Origin: Sarcophilus harrisii
Lineage: Eukaryota; Chordata; Mammalia; Dasyuromorphia; Dasyuridae
DNA: 64,000 bases
NCBI RefSeq assembly: GCF_902635505.1
Contig: NC_045431.1
Span: 97,343,488 to 97,407,487 of the forward strand
Reading direction: 5' to 3'
Shown here: in pieces, positions 12,061-64,000 of the stretch
Numbering within the stretch: the first letter of the stretch is position 1
Layout of the letters: every line of letters starts with the position of its first letter
The notes under the pieces: generated by a model
Seen by the model: the letters and a program-made list of their open reading frames with translations, nothing else
Database searches by the model: none
What the model was told of the DNA's origin: nothing
Program-made: the position numbers and the translations under genes

Positions 12061-12714
12061 GTTATGATTTCAGAAGCTTCTCCAATTCCAATTCTTTGTC
12101 ATCACAAAACGGGTTGTTTTAAATATTTTTGTATGTATAGGTCCTTTGTTTTTTTCTTTGATCTCTTTGAAGTACAGACCTAGAAGTGATAGTCAAAGGA
12201 TATGCAGTTTTAAAGTCCTGTGGGCATAATTTCAAATTATTCTTCAGAAAGATGGAACCAGTTCATAACTCCACCAACAACAGTTCATTAGTGTGACCTA
12301 CTTTCCCTTATCTCTTCAATCATTTATCATTTCTAATAGCTGTGAGGTGATTTCTCAGTGTTGTTTTAATGTCTTTGTCTAATCATTAGTGATTTTGAGC
12401 ATTTTTCCATATTACTATAGAAAGCTTTGATTCCATCATCTAAAAACTTTTGTATATCCCTTGATAAATTATCATTTGAGGAATGGCTCTTTTTAATATA
12501 AATTTAACTCAGTTCCCTTTATATTTTAAAAAAGAGCTTTTATCAAAAAAAGCTTTCTATAAAAATGATAGCAACTTTTTTTTTAAATGTAATTTCCCTG
12601 ATTATCTCTATAAACTATATTTTTGTTTTTGCTTTGTCTTAGATCATAATTGCTGCCACTGCCTTTTTTACTTCAGCTGAGACATAACAGATTCTGCTCC
12701 ATCTCCTTATTTTA

Positions 12715-12749
<35 letters not shown>

Positions 12750-14225
12750 CTTTTTGTTTCCAGTGTATCTATCATAAACAATATATTGTTGGATTCTGGT
12801 TTGTAATCCATTCTGCTATCTGCTTCCATTTTGTGGGTGAGTTCATCTCTTTCATATTTACAGTTAGGATTATTGTGTGTTTCCCTCCATTGTTTTCATC
12901 TGTTTGTCCTTCTGTTTATCTTTTTTATCTTGTCCCTCCTCAAAAGTCTATTTTGCTTCTGACCACTGTCTTCCTTAATCTGCCCTCCCTTTTTCATTCC
13001 CCCATTCCCATTTATTTTATTCTGCTTCTCTACTATGTATAATAGATTTCTATCAAATCCAGTTTGTGCATTTTTTTTATTCTTCCCTCTTTGAAGCAAT
13101 TCCACTGAGAGTAACTTTTTGGCATTGCCTACCACCACCTTCCATTTTCTTCTCTACTCTTCCTTACCACTTCTCTTATATATCTACTTCTCCTTTTCCC
13201 CTTCTTTTAGTGTATCCTTTTTTCTCACACTCATTTATTTTTAGTGATAATCCTAATATAGTTAACTGACTCATATCTATGTTCTAGATGTAGGTAGGTT
13301 CCTTCTAACTGGCCTAAAATGATCAAAGTTCTTCAGAATTACAGCTCCCCAAACAGGATAGAAATAGTTCAACCTATTTATTCCTTTATGATTTTTTTTT
13401 TCATCTTTGCCATTTTATGTTCTCTTGAGTCTTATGTTTCAATATAAACTTTTCTATTTAGCTCGGCCCTTTTCATCAGAAATTCTTGAGAGTTTTTATT
13501 TCATTAAATATCCATTTTTTTACCTGAAAGATATTGCTCAATTTTGCTGGGTTAGTGATTCTTGTTTGTAAACCTAACTTCTTTGCCTTCCAGAAGACAA
13601 AGTTTTTCAAGCTTTCTGCTTTTAAACATAATTATGTTATATTAAATTATATCATAATCATGACTCCAACATATTTTAAGTATTTCTTTCTGGCTGCTTG
13701 CAATATATTTCAAAGTTCTGAAATTTGGGTATAGTCTTCCTTTAGGATCTCATCCAAATGATGATCAGTGGATTCTTTCCATTTTTCTTTTATCTTCTGG
13801 ATTCAAGATATTACAGTAGTTCTTTTCATAATTTCTCAAAATAAGATGTCTTGTTTCTTTTTTTCATCATGACTTTCAAGAGTGTCCAATAATTCTCATC
13901 TCTCCTCATACTGTTTTGATAGTTGTTTGTGACGGTGGTTTTTCCAATCACATATTTAATATTTCTTCTATTATTTCATTCTTTTGACTTTGTTTTATTG
14001 TTTCATAATGTCTTGTGGAGTCATTAATTCCACTTGCCTAATTTTAATCTTCAAGGCATTATTTCTTTAGTAGGCATTTATATCTTCTATTTAGTCAATT
14101 CTGCTTGTCAAGGAGTTCTTTACTTCAATTAATTTTTAACCTCTGTTATCATTAGGCCAACTCTTCTTTTTAAGGTACTTTTTCAGTATTTATGTTTTCT
14201 CTTTTGTTATTATCTTAAAAAAAAT
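12061..14225 (-). mobile_element. L1 fragment: 3' part, spacer and ORF1, antisense
   Basis: 12061-12545 is the antisense L1 3' end (CTGTGAGGTGATTTCTCAGT). 12650-13440 is pyrimidine-rich, the complement of the ORF1-ORF2 spacer. 13440-14225 is antisense ORF1: the reverse complement of GATGATCAGTGGATTCTTTC gives the pattern ERIH.SSFG.DP of the ORF1p block ERIHRSPPERDP. Most of ORF2 is missing, so the copy carries a large internal deletion. A (TG)n tract lies at 12719-12747. Broken throughout. Confidence 0.6.
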
Positions 14226-15823
14226 CTTTTAGCTAGTAGGGAGGAATAAACTGTGAATAGCTATAATCCTCTCATGTTCACCTCCAGACAGCTATAAAAT
14301 ATTGTCCCAAGATAGGTCCTAGAGAAGAAGGACCAGCAAGGAGACAGGGTGAAATGATCTGTTAGGTCAGGAAATTTGAAGGTTCAGCAGGAGGGGTTCC
14401 TCTTATTCAGGTAAGGGGGGTGGGTAGTTCAAGGTAGGAAGTTCCCCAATGATCTGGAAGTAAGACCCATCTCAGAAAATTATCAAAAGTTCCTGAGCCC
14501 TGAGTCAATGAAAACCAACACCAACCCCTCCCCCTCAATGCCTTGACAAAACCAGGGGATCCTGCAGACTCCAACTCTGGAAATCACTATGTACATTGAT
14601 GGAGCCCCAGCCTAGCCAGACAGTCATCTTTCATCAGTCAGACTTCCATGTACCTTAGCACAATCTGGGACAATCAGGCATATTCCAGCAGCCAGATCTT
14701 TTAGTGTTTCAGTATAGACCCAAGGAAACACAGAAACACTCCACTTGGCCTCAGCACATGTCAGACACTACTACCATTAGGACCCCAGCTGAGTACTAGG
14801 TAACTTACCACACTTTTACAGCCTCGAGCAGAGCCAGCCATCCTTCACCCCTGCCCTCAGTTAGTACCAGACAGAAGGGTCCCCATAGGCCACAGGGTAA
14901 CACTAGTACAGCACCAGATAAATAGCCATGGCTTATACACAAGAAGTGTGAGAACTCCTAAAATTGGATTAAGAATTTTATATATAAAATTCCATTGATA
15001 ATTGTGAAGAGAGAGAAATTATTTTCCTATTTTAAGTATTTATCTGTTAAGTTTAAGAAAGAAGGATTTATTTTACAAGTCATATCCTCATGAATTTATT
15101 TTTAACTTCTTTTAGCCTTTTATTGTAGTGTTTATATTAGATACAAGGTTTAGGTAAAGAAAGAAACAGCAAGTGATATGCAAAGACCGAAATTCTCTGA
15201 AGTTTCAGGTGAATGGGTTCCTGACTCAATATTTATTTCTTTGGAGCAATATTCATAGCTCTAATGTGAATAAGATCAGAACCACAAACCTTGAGCTGAT
15301 TTTCATCACATGAACTAGTTATTAAAAGTCAAATTTAGCAGATTATGCTAAATTGTATTAAGTTTCCTTACTGAAAGGTTTTAGTAGAATTACCTAGGAA
15401 TCTGCAAATGAAGGAATTAGTGAAGCAAATCCACTGGAAAGAATCCCCTTTAGAAATGCTCTGAGAATGAAAACTATTCCAGAATTTCTAAGATGTTTCC
15501 GGAGACCAGATACCTAGGATTCAAGATTAAATGTGCTGATTATGTAGACATCAGAAATGTATTATTATGATACAAGGAGACTTTATGTTACTTAATATTG
15601 ATTATCATTATTGAATTACTTTGGCTTTTTGTTTTGTAACTTCTGTTTGCTGAATTTTCTTGACATAGAAATTTCTCTTCTAAAATTAGTCCATGGTTTT
15701 AAATATTCTTACAATGGATTGTGCTATACTTAATCAATCTTGTTATTCTATCTCAATCTATCAGGAAAAATGGAAGCCAGCCTCTACAAAATACAAGTTA
15801 TATAGCAGAAGCATAATTATATC
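14226..15823. other. Intergenic, partly L1 5' flank
   Basis: 14226-14930 is unusually GC-rich for this window and follows ORF1 antisense, so it may be the 5' UTR of the same L1 in minus orientation. 14930-15823 is AT-rich with nothing recognised. No reading frame of interest. Confidence 0.4.
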
Positions 15824-16535
15824 TGTAAGGACCGCACTAGCACCCAGGACACCCCAGAATTAGCCGGAGTCAGAATAAGCAAAAGTCCTTAATCTTTATT
15901 TTTGGTTTTAGAGGTAGAAGTGAAAGGGATGGAAGAGAATCTCTGCAAGCACCTTCTCCCTCATCTACGGCTGAGAGGGTGTCCCTGGCTAGTCTTACTC
16001 CACCCCCTAGTCCCTCCTAAAATCCTCTATGCACCAATCATTGAGCCAGTATGGATAGTGGAAAGGACCATTTTCCAATCATATGCCCATAGAGTACTGT
16101 CCAATCAGTAGTTACTTCAAGCGCTCAGCAGTCCTGATCTCAGTGCATTGAATTCGATAGTTTCAGCCCTCTACATCCTCAGTCTTTATTCTTGGTCTTA
16201 GAGGTAGAAATGAAGGGTATGGAAGAGAATCTCTGCAAGCGTTTCTCCCTCTTCTCCCGCCGAGAGGGTGTCCCTGGCTAGTCTTACTCCACTTCCTTGT
16301 CCCCCCTACAATCCTCTATACACCAATCATTGAGCCAGTACGGATAGTGGAAAGGACCATTTTCCAAGCATATTCCCATAGAATACTGTCCAATCAGTAG
16401 TTAGCCTCAAGCGCTCAGCAGTCCCAACTTCAGTGCATTGAATTCTGGTGGAATCCTTCTTCATGGTTCATTTGGTTCATTAGCCACCCATGATGAATGA
16501 TACTTATTACCCTCTGCCTCATAATACTTTTTACA
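15824..16535 (-). mobile_element. Solo LTR, reverse orientation, with internal duplication
   Basis: On the minus strand it runs from TGTAAAAAGTATT to GGTCCTTACA, so its tips TGTAA and TTACA are inverted. AATAAAG motifs lie near 15895 and 16187 on the minus strand. About 280 bp is present twice at an offset of 290 bp (around 15884-16161 and 16174-16451), with several differences, so the duplication is not fresh. No flanking target repeat was found, so the left and right limits are approximate. No internal viral genes. The short ORF at 15902-16111 lies inside it and is not a gene. Fossil. Confidence 0.6.
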
Positions 16536-16731
16536 CTTTGCATTAGTTGCTATATTAAAGTTTGTTCTAAAGTTGTGGCAGATAAACTTGTTAAATATAA
16601 TCATGTTAAAAATCTTATAGAATTATCCTATAAAATAGCAATTTTTGTGTGAATATTTGCATCTGATAAATCTTTCCAGGCTTCTTTTGTTGATTATTTG
16701 AACTTTTAAAAAGTATAAAGGCAATTAAAAA

Positions 16732-16733
<2 letters not shown>

Positions 16734-16767
<34 letters not shown>
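16734..16767. repeat. (TG)n microsatellite
   Basis: About 17 uninterrupted GT units, ending in TACGTG. Confidence 0.95.
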
Positions 16768-16770
<3 letters not shown>

Positions 16771-16839
16771 TGTTATATATTTGTTTTTTTAACTAGCTCA
16801 TTAAGTATTTAAGGGGTATAATATGATAAAATACCTTTG

Positions 16840-17035
16840 TTGATCCTACGCAATGCTAATTCTTTTCCTCTGTTTATTATCTCCAATTTTTTTGCATATA
16901 GATCGTACATAGTTGTTTGCATATTGTCTCCTATATTAGACTGTTAACTCCTTAAGAGCAGGATCTATCTTTATGTCTCCAATACTTAGTAATGTCTAGC
17001 ACAATAATTACTTGATCAGTGCTTATTGACTGACA
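16840..17035 (+). repeat. L2/MIR-type 3' tail fragment
   Basis: 'ttaactccttaagagcagg', 'tatgtctccaatacttag', 'tctagcacaataatta' and 'gtgcttattgactgac' form the classic tail shared by L2 and MIR. Similar tails occur near 20870, 35590 and 61530. Confidence 0.6.
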
Positions 17036-17450
17036 GCAAAGGAGTTGCAGAAAAAGGAATCAGTGAAGTAGAAGGAGGTCTCTGAGAATATGATATAATT
17101 CTGGAGATTAATGGGAACAAAGTGAAAAGATCTTTCAATTATAACTATGTTACAGGCAGCCATAGTAGACGATGGTTTGAGATTTGGGTCTAATCTCATT
17201 TTCAGCTATTCACTTAATTACAAAAAAATATAAGTTCTATTTTTCACTATCAGAAAGACTGTATCAAAAAATACTGGGAAGATGGCATAGTTGGTCAGAA
17301 AATTTCAAGCTCTCTATGAAACATCCTTTGTCCATTAATCTACACTACTGTCATACTGCCATAAATTTATATATCCTTCTATACCCCACTTTATCCCCTA
17401 TTTACCCTCCTTTATTTTTTATAAATTTTGGAGGGTGTTATATCTTTCAT

Positions 17451-17452
<2 letters not shown>

Positions 17453-17488
<36 letters not shown>
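17453..17488. repeat. (TA)n microsatellite
   Basis: 18 TA units followed by further alternating TATA/CATA text to about 17530. The ORFs at 17184-17631 that run through it are artefacts of the repeat. Confidence 0.95.
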
Positions 17489-17491
<3 letters not shown>

Positions 17492-17939
17492 ATATATGTA
17501 TATATACATGTATATATACATACATACATGCTTATTCCTCTGTATCTCATTTGTATAACATAATTACTATGTTTACCTTTTTCTTGATGGTCTTACTTTT
17601 TAGAGTCAGATCATACTCAACTCTACTCTAATCTTTCTTTTAAGCTTCCCATTACTGGTGTCAGTCTTAAACATATGGTATACATTTCCATGTAAAAAAC
17701 ATAAACAATTTGTCCATAGTAAGTTCATTGAACTTATTGATATTGGCTCTTATATGTTAAATTTCCTATTAAGTTCAGGTTTGGTTGAGACAAAGCCCTG
17801 AAATGTCCTTTTTTTTCATTCAATATTATCTATAGTATTACTCGATATGATATTTTGGCCACAGACCTAATTCTATTGATTGCCAATATATATGATTTCA
17901 AGAGTCTTTTATTGTGGCTACTGATAAATCTTGTACAAT

Positions 17940-18333
17940 TCTAATTGTAGTTATAGTACATTTGAATTGTTTCTTTTTTATTTCTTACAAAATTTTCTTT
18001 TTGTGCTGGAGGTTTCAAAATTTGGCAATAATATCCCTATGTATTTTCCACAAAGGATCTCTTTGAGGTAGTGATCAGTGGATTTTTTTCTATTTTTACT
18101 TTCCCCTCAAGTTCTATCCCTCTGGGACAATATTCTTGGATTATTTCTTGCATTATGGTACCTCTTTTTTTGGTCACAACTTTCAGGAGTCCAATTATTA
18201 TTATATTTTCTCTTCTTGATCTCTTCTCCAGATCTTTATTTTTCTTTTAAGATATTTCACAATCTGTTCTATTTTTTCATTCTTTATGTTGTGTTATGTT
18301 TTTTCTTGGTCTCTTATAGCTTCACTGATTTCC
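17940..18333 (-). mobile_element. L1 ORF1 fragment, antisense, left part
   Basis: The reverse complement around 18060-18095 gives the pattern IEKNPLITTSKR, matching ERIHRSPPERDP of ORF1p, and the text to the left follows the ORF1 C-terminal part. It is cut at about 18333 by an LTR-like insertion and resumes at 18766. Confidence 0.6.
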
Positions 18334-18765
18334 CCGTGTGGAAAAAAAAAGTGAAGAACTTACAAATTAAGCACATATTGATCAGAGACTGTTAGCTAAA
18401 AGTAGATCAGGTCTATAGGCTCCAATCACATGATTTTAGATAAGGCCTGGACTGCATTCCATTGTCCAAAGAAGGAATGATGTGGCCAAACCTGTATATC
18501 ACCTTGTCTTCTGCATTCTACTGACCAAATAGGGGGATGAAGATTCATGTGACCAATCACAACATATAGAGGGTGGGATTTTGAAGGTTCTTTGTTTGAA
18601 ATGTATAAAAGCTGTGAAGATTTTCAAGGGAGTGTCTCTCTCCTGCTGTGAATTTGGCTCACAGACTGGGATGGGGTCCACTTCTGGAGATTTTAATAAA
18701 TCTGCTTTCTATGAGTGATCTCTGTAGTAGTCACTTTGGGTAGGTCTTTTTGTCCCAAACACGCC
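18334..18765 (+). mobile_element. Solo LTR-like element inside an L1
   Basis: About 430 bp that interrupts L1 ORF1 text; L1 continues on both sides. TATAAAA at 18604-18610 and AATAAA at 18695-18700 are spaced as in an LTR. TG at 18337 and CA at 18760-18761 are likely termini. The 5-bp TTTCC flanks the block (18329-18333 and 18766-18770), though the exact ends are uncertain by a few bases. No internal viral sequence. Younger than the L1 it enters. Fossil. Confidence 0.6.
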
Positions 18766-19425
18766 TTTCCTAATTCTAATTTTATGTAAAGAATTATTTT
18801 CTTCTTTAAGCCTCTGTATCTCCTTTTCTAATTCATAATATCTTTCTTGGATGGCTTTTACTTACTTTTGTCACTGACTATTGCATATTGTGTACCAAAT
18901 CTATTCCACTGGTCCACTGCTCTTTTTCTTATCCTGTATTAGATAGTTTCGATTATTAGTGCTTTATAATATGGTTTGAGATCTGCTATTGATAGTCTAC
19001 CTTCCTTTATATTTTTTCATTAATTCTTTTCCCTTGATATTGTTGACCTTTTTCTACTTTAGTTCTTTTTAGTTTTTCCAGGGGAATTTTGATATTATTT
19101 TTCCTAGCTTTATCAGATAGTTTTTTAATTAATTGATATAGCACTTGATAAGTAAATTTATTTAGACAGTTATTTACTATATTGCTTTGGCCTACCCATA
19201 AGCAATTGACATTTTTCCAAATATTTAGATATGACCTTATTTGTATGAAAAGCATTTGTAATTATGTTCATATAGTTCTATGGTTTGTCTTGACAGACAG
19301 ACTCCTAAGTATTTTATATTATTTATAATTATTTTAAGTGGAATTTCTCTTTCTACCTCTTGTTGCTGGGCCTTGTTGGTCATATAAAGCAATACTGATG
19401 ATTTATGTAGATTTATCCTATATCA
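18766..19425 (-). mobile_element. L1 fragments: ORF1 remainder and ORF2 piece, antisense
   Basis: 18766-18860 continues ORF1 after the LTR. From 18870 the text is antisense ORF2: the reverse complement of 19370-19425 reads RINLHKSSVLLYMTN, matching the ORF2 block KINPHKSSAFLYITN. The ORF2 part lies on the wrong side of ORF1 for one element, so two separate L1 copies are joined here. Confidence 0.6.
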
Positions 19426-21029
19426 GGGAACTTATATTTTAATAGAGGAAGAAAACACATAAGAGGAAGCAGAAATGGTGACAGAAGAGAAGGGGATAGA
19501 AGGCATGATGAAAAAGTCTTGAAAGTTTAGAGTTAGAAGAGATATGCAGGATGTTCAATGTGGACCCTTTCTCAAAATGGAGATTAAGGAGAAACTCTCC
19601 AATGATTGGAGCACAAGGGGACAGATGGATGTTTCAGAGTGAGAAGGCCACAGATAATGAGGAAACAACTAAGGTAAGTAGGCAGGTTAGGCATGGTGAT
19701 GAAATCTGGGGAATCTTCCTGAGAGCCATGAGGGGAAATATTTTCTCCATATCCATTAATTTAGACATGAATAAGTGATCTTAAATTAAACCAAGAGCAC
19801 AACTGCCTTGTGAGTTAAGTGCTCTTGTTATCCTATTTTACAAATGAGGAAACCAGCGGAGATGTAGGCTACTTGACTTGTCCAGTAACACATAGTTACT
19901 ATCTGAAACCAGTCTTGAATACCTAACTCCAGCTCCAGTACTCTTTCTACCCACTAAACTACTTTGGAATTTAATACTAAGCTGGCTTGGAAAAATCATT
20001 AAAAGTTTGATCAAGAGATTAACCTGATCAAAGCTGTGCTTGTGGGCTCATTTAATTTTAAATAACTAAGACATTAGATTTGTGGGCTAAAAAGATGTCA
20101 ATATATTTATTGGAAGAATTTGAAACGAGAAAAAAATAAGAAAGCTCAGAGGAAAAGTAGGAAGAAATGATGAGAATGGATTTTAAACATAAAACTAAGA
20201 GGCCAATGGACTATTCAGATAAGGATAATCCTAAATGAGTGATCTATTAAAGAGAGGAAAGAGATTAAAGCATTTTACATTAAGATTGGATCTTTTCACA
20301 TCCTCCACTCCTACTTTGGAGTGTGGGAGGCAGGGCAGTTGGAGAAATCAGTTTGGGTCAAAACCATTTTAGACCCTTGAATAGTCCTTGAGCTCTGAAT
20401 TAGATAACTTTTAGCAGTTAGACTTCATACACAAAGTATCTTAAATTTCCAACCAACACAGTAGGGAAAAATAAATAAAAGCTGATGATGGTAATGGATA
20501 GAAATGTCAGGATCAGAAGAAAGATCATAAAAATAAAGCTTACCTTCCCACAGGTTCCAATTCATAGTTCCACAAGCTTTATAGGAATGTTTGCAAAAGT
20601 GATGATATTGATGGAAAAAATGATATTTGGGCATTGAGAGACAGAGCTAATGATAACCACAGCAGCTCTGCAAGTGAGTCTGAGGTTATGGGTATAGGAA
20701 TTAGGAAAAGCATAATGGGGAGAAGTTAGCAAATATGTTATCATGTGTAAATTACTCCTTCATTAAAATCTCACTTTTTAAGGTGTGACTTTGTGTAACT
20801 GTCCTATTCTTTTAGCCTGTGCAAACTGATCCACCATGTTCCTATTCAAGGTTTGACTTGCTCTTAGCACAGCTGCCTAGTTCATAGTAGGCATTTAATA
20901 AGTATTGACTAACTTCCCAGACACATTTCTAAAATGCTGAAAGGGAACAAAAGCACCTATATACAAACAGCTATGGAGCAGGGGCAATATCCATTCTACC
21001 AAAATGAAACATACATATATATACACATA

Positions 21030-21070
<41 letters not shown>

Positions 21071-21191
21071 ATCACTATACATTCCTATAGTACAAATGGA
21101 TATTGTCCCTTTGTCATTTTGCCTAACAGACTAATACCAAATAATTTCTTACACACATTCAAGAAACACACTTAAAATAAAATTAAGCATC
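19426..21191. other. Intergenic, 3' flank of DDX60, no gene seen
   Basis: Holds an old MIR-like piece near 19810-19970, an L2-type tail near 20860-20920 and a (CA)n tract at 21031-21062. The rest is unassigned. No reading frame resembles a known protein. Confidence 0.5.
21031..21070. repeat. (CA)n/(TA)n microsatellite
   Basis: About 15 CA units running into TATATATA. Confidence 0.9.
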
Positions 21192-22225
21192 TTTATTTTT
21201 GTTTGCATATTATCAATCACTTCTTCAATAAAACACAATTATTGAACAAAATTCAAGCCCTCAACCAAAAAAAAAAAATTATCCAAACATCCCTTACAGT
21301 GAAAACTTAGCTAAATAAGATTTTACTTTATATATTATTTTATGTTGTAAAAATCCCCTAGGCATGCAAAGCACAAGTATTGTTTGCCTCAGTGCCTAAA
21401 TATTGATCCCTCATTACTTTTACACCCAGAGAATACTGAAATTATGTTCTCAAATAGCTTACTCAAATAACAGGGTTGTGTTGGGGTTTTTTTGTTTTGT
21501 TTTGTTTGGGGGGGGGGCATGATGAGCATCCTACTCATCATTTCCCATAGAACAAAAATATTCCATCACAAACACATATTACAGTTTATTGAGCCATTCC
21601 TCAATTGATGGGCATCCCTCAATTTTAAAAAAAAAAATTCTTTTTTTGTTTTGCCGAGTAGTGGTGTTGTTAGGTCAAAGGATATGCATGAATTTATAGC
21701 CCTTTGGGCACAGATCATATCTTTCAATGATTTATCAATTGGGGCATGGCTTTTATACTCAAATTCATTAGCATAGTGCTAAAAAGGTCAAGACTGCACA
21801 GCTATTTTGGTATATATACTAAAATTGGTCCACAGCCTAATACCCTTTATCTCTATGTGGCAGAGGTGAAATGACCTCCCAATGTTCCAGGCAGTGCTTT
21901 TGTCTATGAGCTAAAAAGCAGTTTCATCTATACTGGAGTTCTTGATGCTAATGACATCACAGAAGCTCTCCTTTCCCCCCTAACTCCCACTCATTAAAAA
22001 ATAAGTAAAAAGTGACTTAGATTCTAGGATAGAGTCTGTCTTAATATTAAAATCTGAATGTTACATTGGAAGTTTTACAATATTATGCAACCAGAATTGA
22101 AATTTGAGGTAACAAACTGCAAAATAAAAAAAAAATGCATATCATCAAAACATGAGGATATATAGAAATGTGAGCTAAGACTTAAATAAAGAAAGCTTCA
22201 GGTGCTGGTACCAGGCAAAAAATTC
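21192..22225 (-). other. Probable DDX60 3' UTR with two candidate poly(A) signals
   Basis: Downstream of the stop the first AATAAA on the minus strand is at 21585-21590, within an L1-derived piece, and the next at 21192-21197. These give a 3' UTR of about 0.65 or 1.05 kb. No nearer AATAAA or ATTAAA was seen. Which site is used cannot be told from the sequence; a cDNA would show it. Confidence 0.4.
21535..21755 (-). repeat. L1 3'-end fragment in the DDX60 3' UTR region
   Basis: 'attgagccattcctcaattg' and 'gatttatcaattggggcatgg' are the antisense L1 3' end. The element points the same way as DDX60 and supplies one of the two candidate poly(A) signals. A G10 run precedes it at 21510-21519. Confidence 0.55.

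Positions 22226-64000
<41,775 letters not shown>

Noticed and set aside
15902-16111. 69-codon ORF rich in Leu and Pro
   Set aside because: Inside the reverse-oriented LTR; no match to any retroviral or host protein.
17184-18395. ORFs of 124 and 105 codons
   Set aside because: The first runs through a (TA)n repeat. The second is the wrong strand of an L1 ORF1 fragment.

Overview
This is vertebrate, and specifically marsupial-looking, nuclear DNA: AT-rich, intron-rich, and packed with microsatellites, CORE-SINE/MIR copies, L2 and CR1/L3 fragments, and an L1 lineage whose 3' ends and ORF1 text resemble the L1s of opossums and their relatives. A small hAT element at 32.65 kb resembles the OposCharlie/SPIN group, which points toward a didelphid opossum. 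That species guess is an inference from memory of repeat families.

The only protein-coding gene I can support is the 3' third of DDX60 (or its paralogue DDX60L) on the minus strand. Fourteen exons run from 64000 down to the stop codon at 22226. All splice junctions are GT-AG, all phases agree, and they join into one open frame of 596 codons that follows the C-terminal part of human DDX60. It covers the end of the inter-domain insertion, the second helicase domain with motif V ([13 protein letters not shown]) and motif VI (QMSGRAGRRG), and the long C-terminal helical region. Upstream exons, including the N-terminal region and helicase motifs I to IV, lie beyond base 64000.

From 1 to about 21.2 kb no host gene is visible. 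This is the 3' flank of DDX60 and is mostly layered repeats: a 1069-bp segment of L1 3' sequence present twice in tandem and apparently identical, a solo LTR with 4-bp target duplications (5.65-6.15 kb), an L2 tract split by another repeat (7.6-9.2 kb), two L1 fragments in opposite orientation with a shuffled piece between them (9.6-14.2 kb), a reverse-oriented LTR with an internal 290-bp duplication (15.8-16.5 kb), and an LTR inserted into an L1 ORF1 copy (18.3-18.8 kb).

From 22.2 to 64 kb the DDX60 introns carry more L1 3' ends (28.9-29.7 and 40.1-41.9 kb, the latter ending about 30 bp from a splice donor), the hAT element, a solo LTR with 6-bp target duplications (51.9-52.4 kb), many CORE-SINEs, and long polypurine/polypyrimidine tracts (31.1, 34.8, 35.5, 43.1, 43.7, 47.9-48.2 and 60.8 kb). 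I found no new biological system, CRISPR array or structured RNA gene. The most useful points for follow-up are the identical tandem duplication, the polypyrimidine tracts within DDX60 pre-mRNA, the rapidly diverged linker exon, and the nested fossil insertions.
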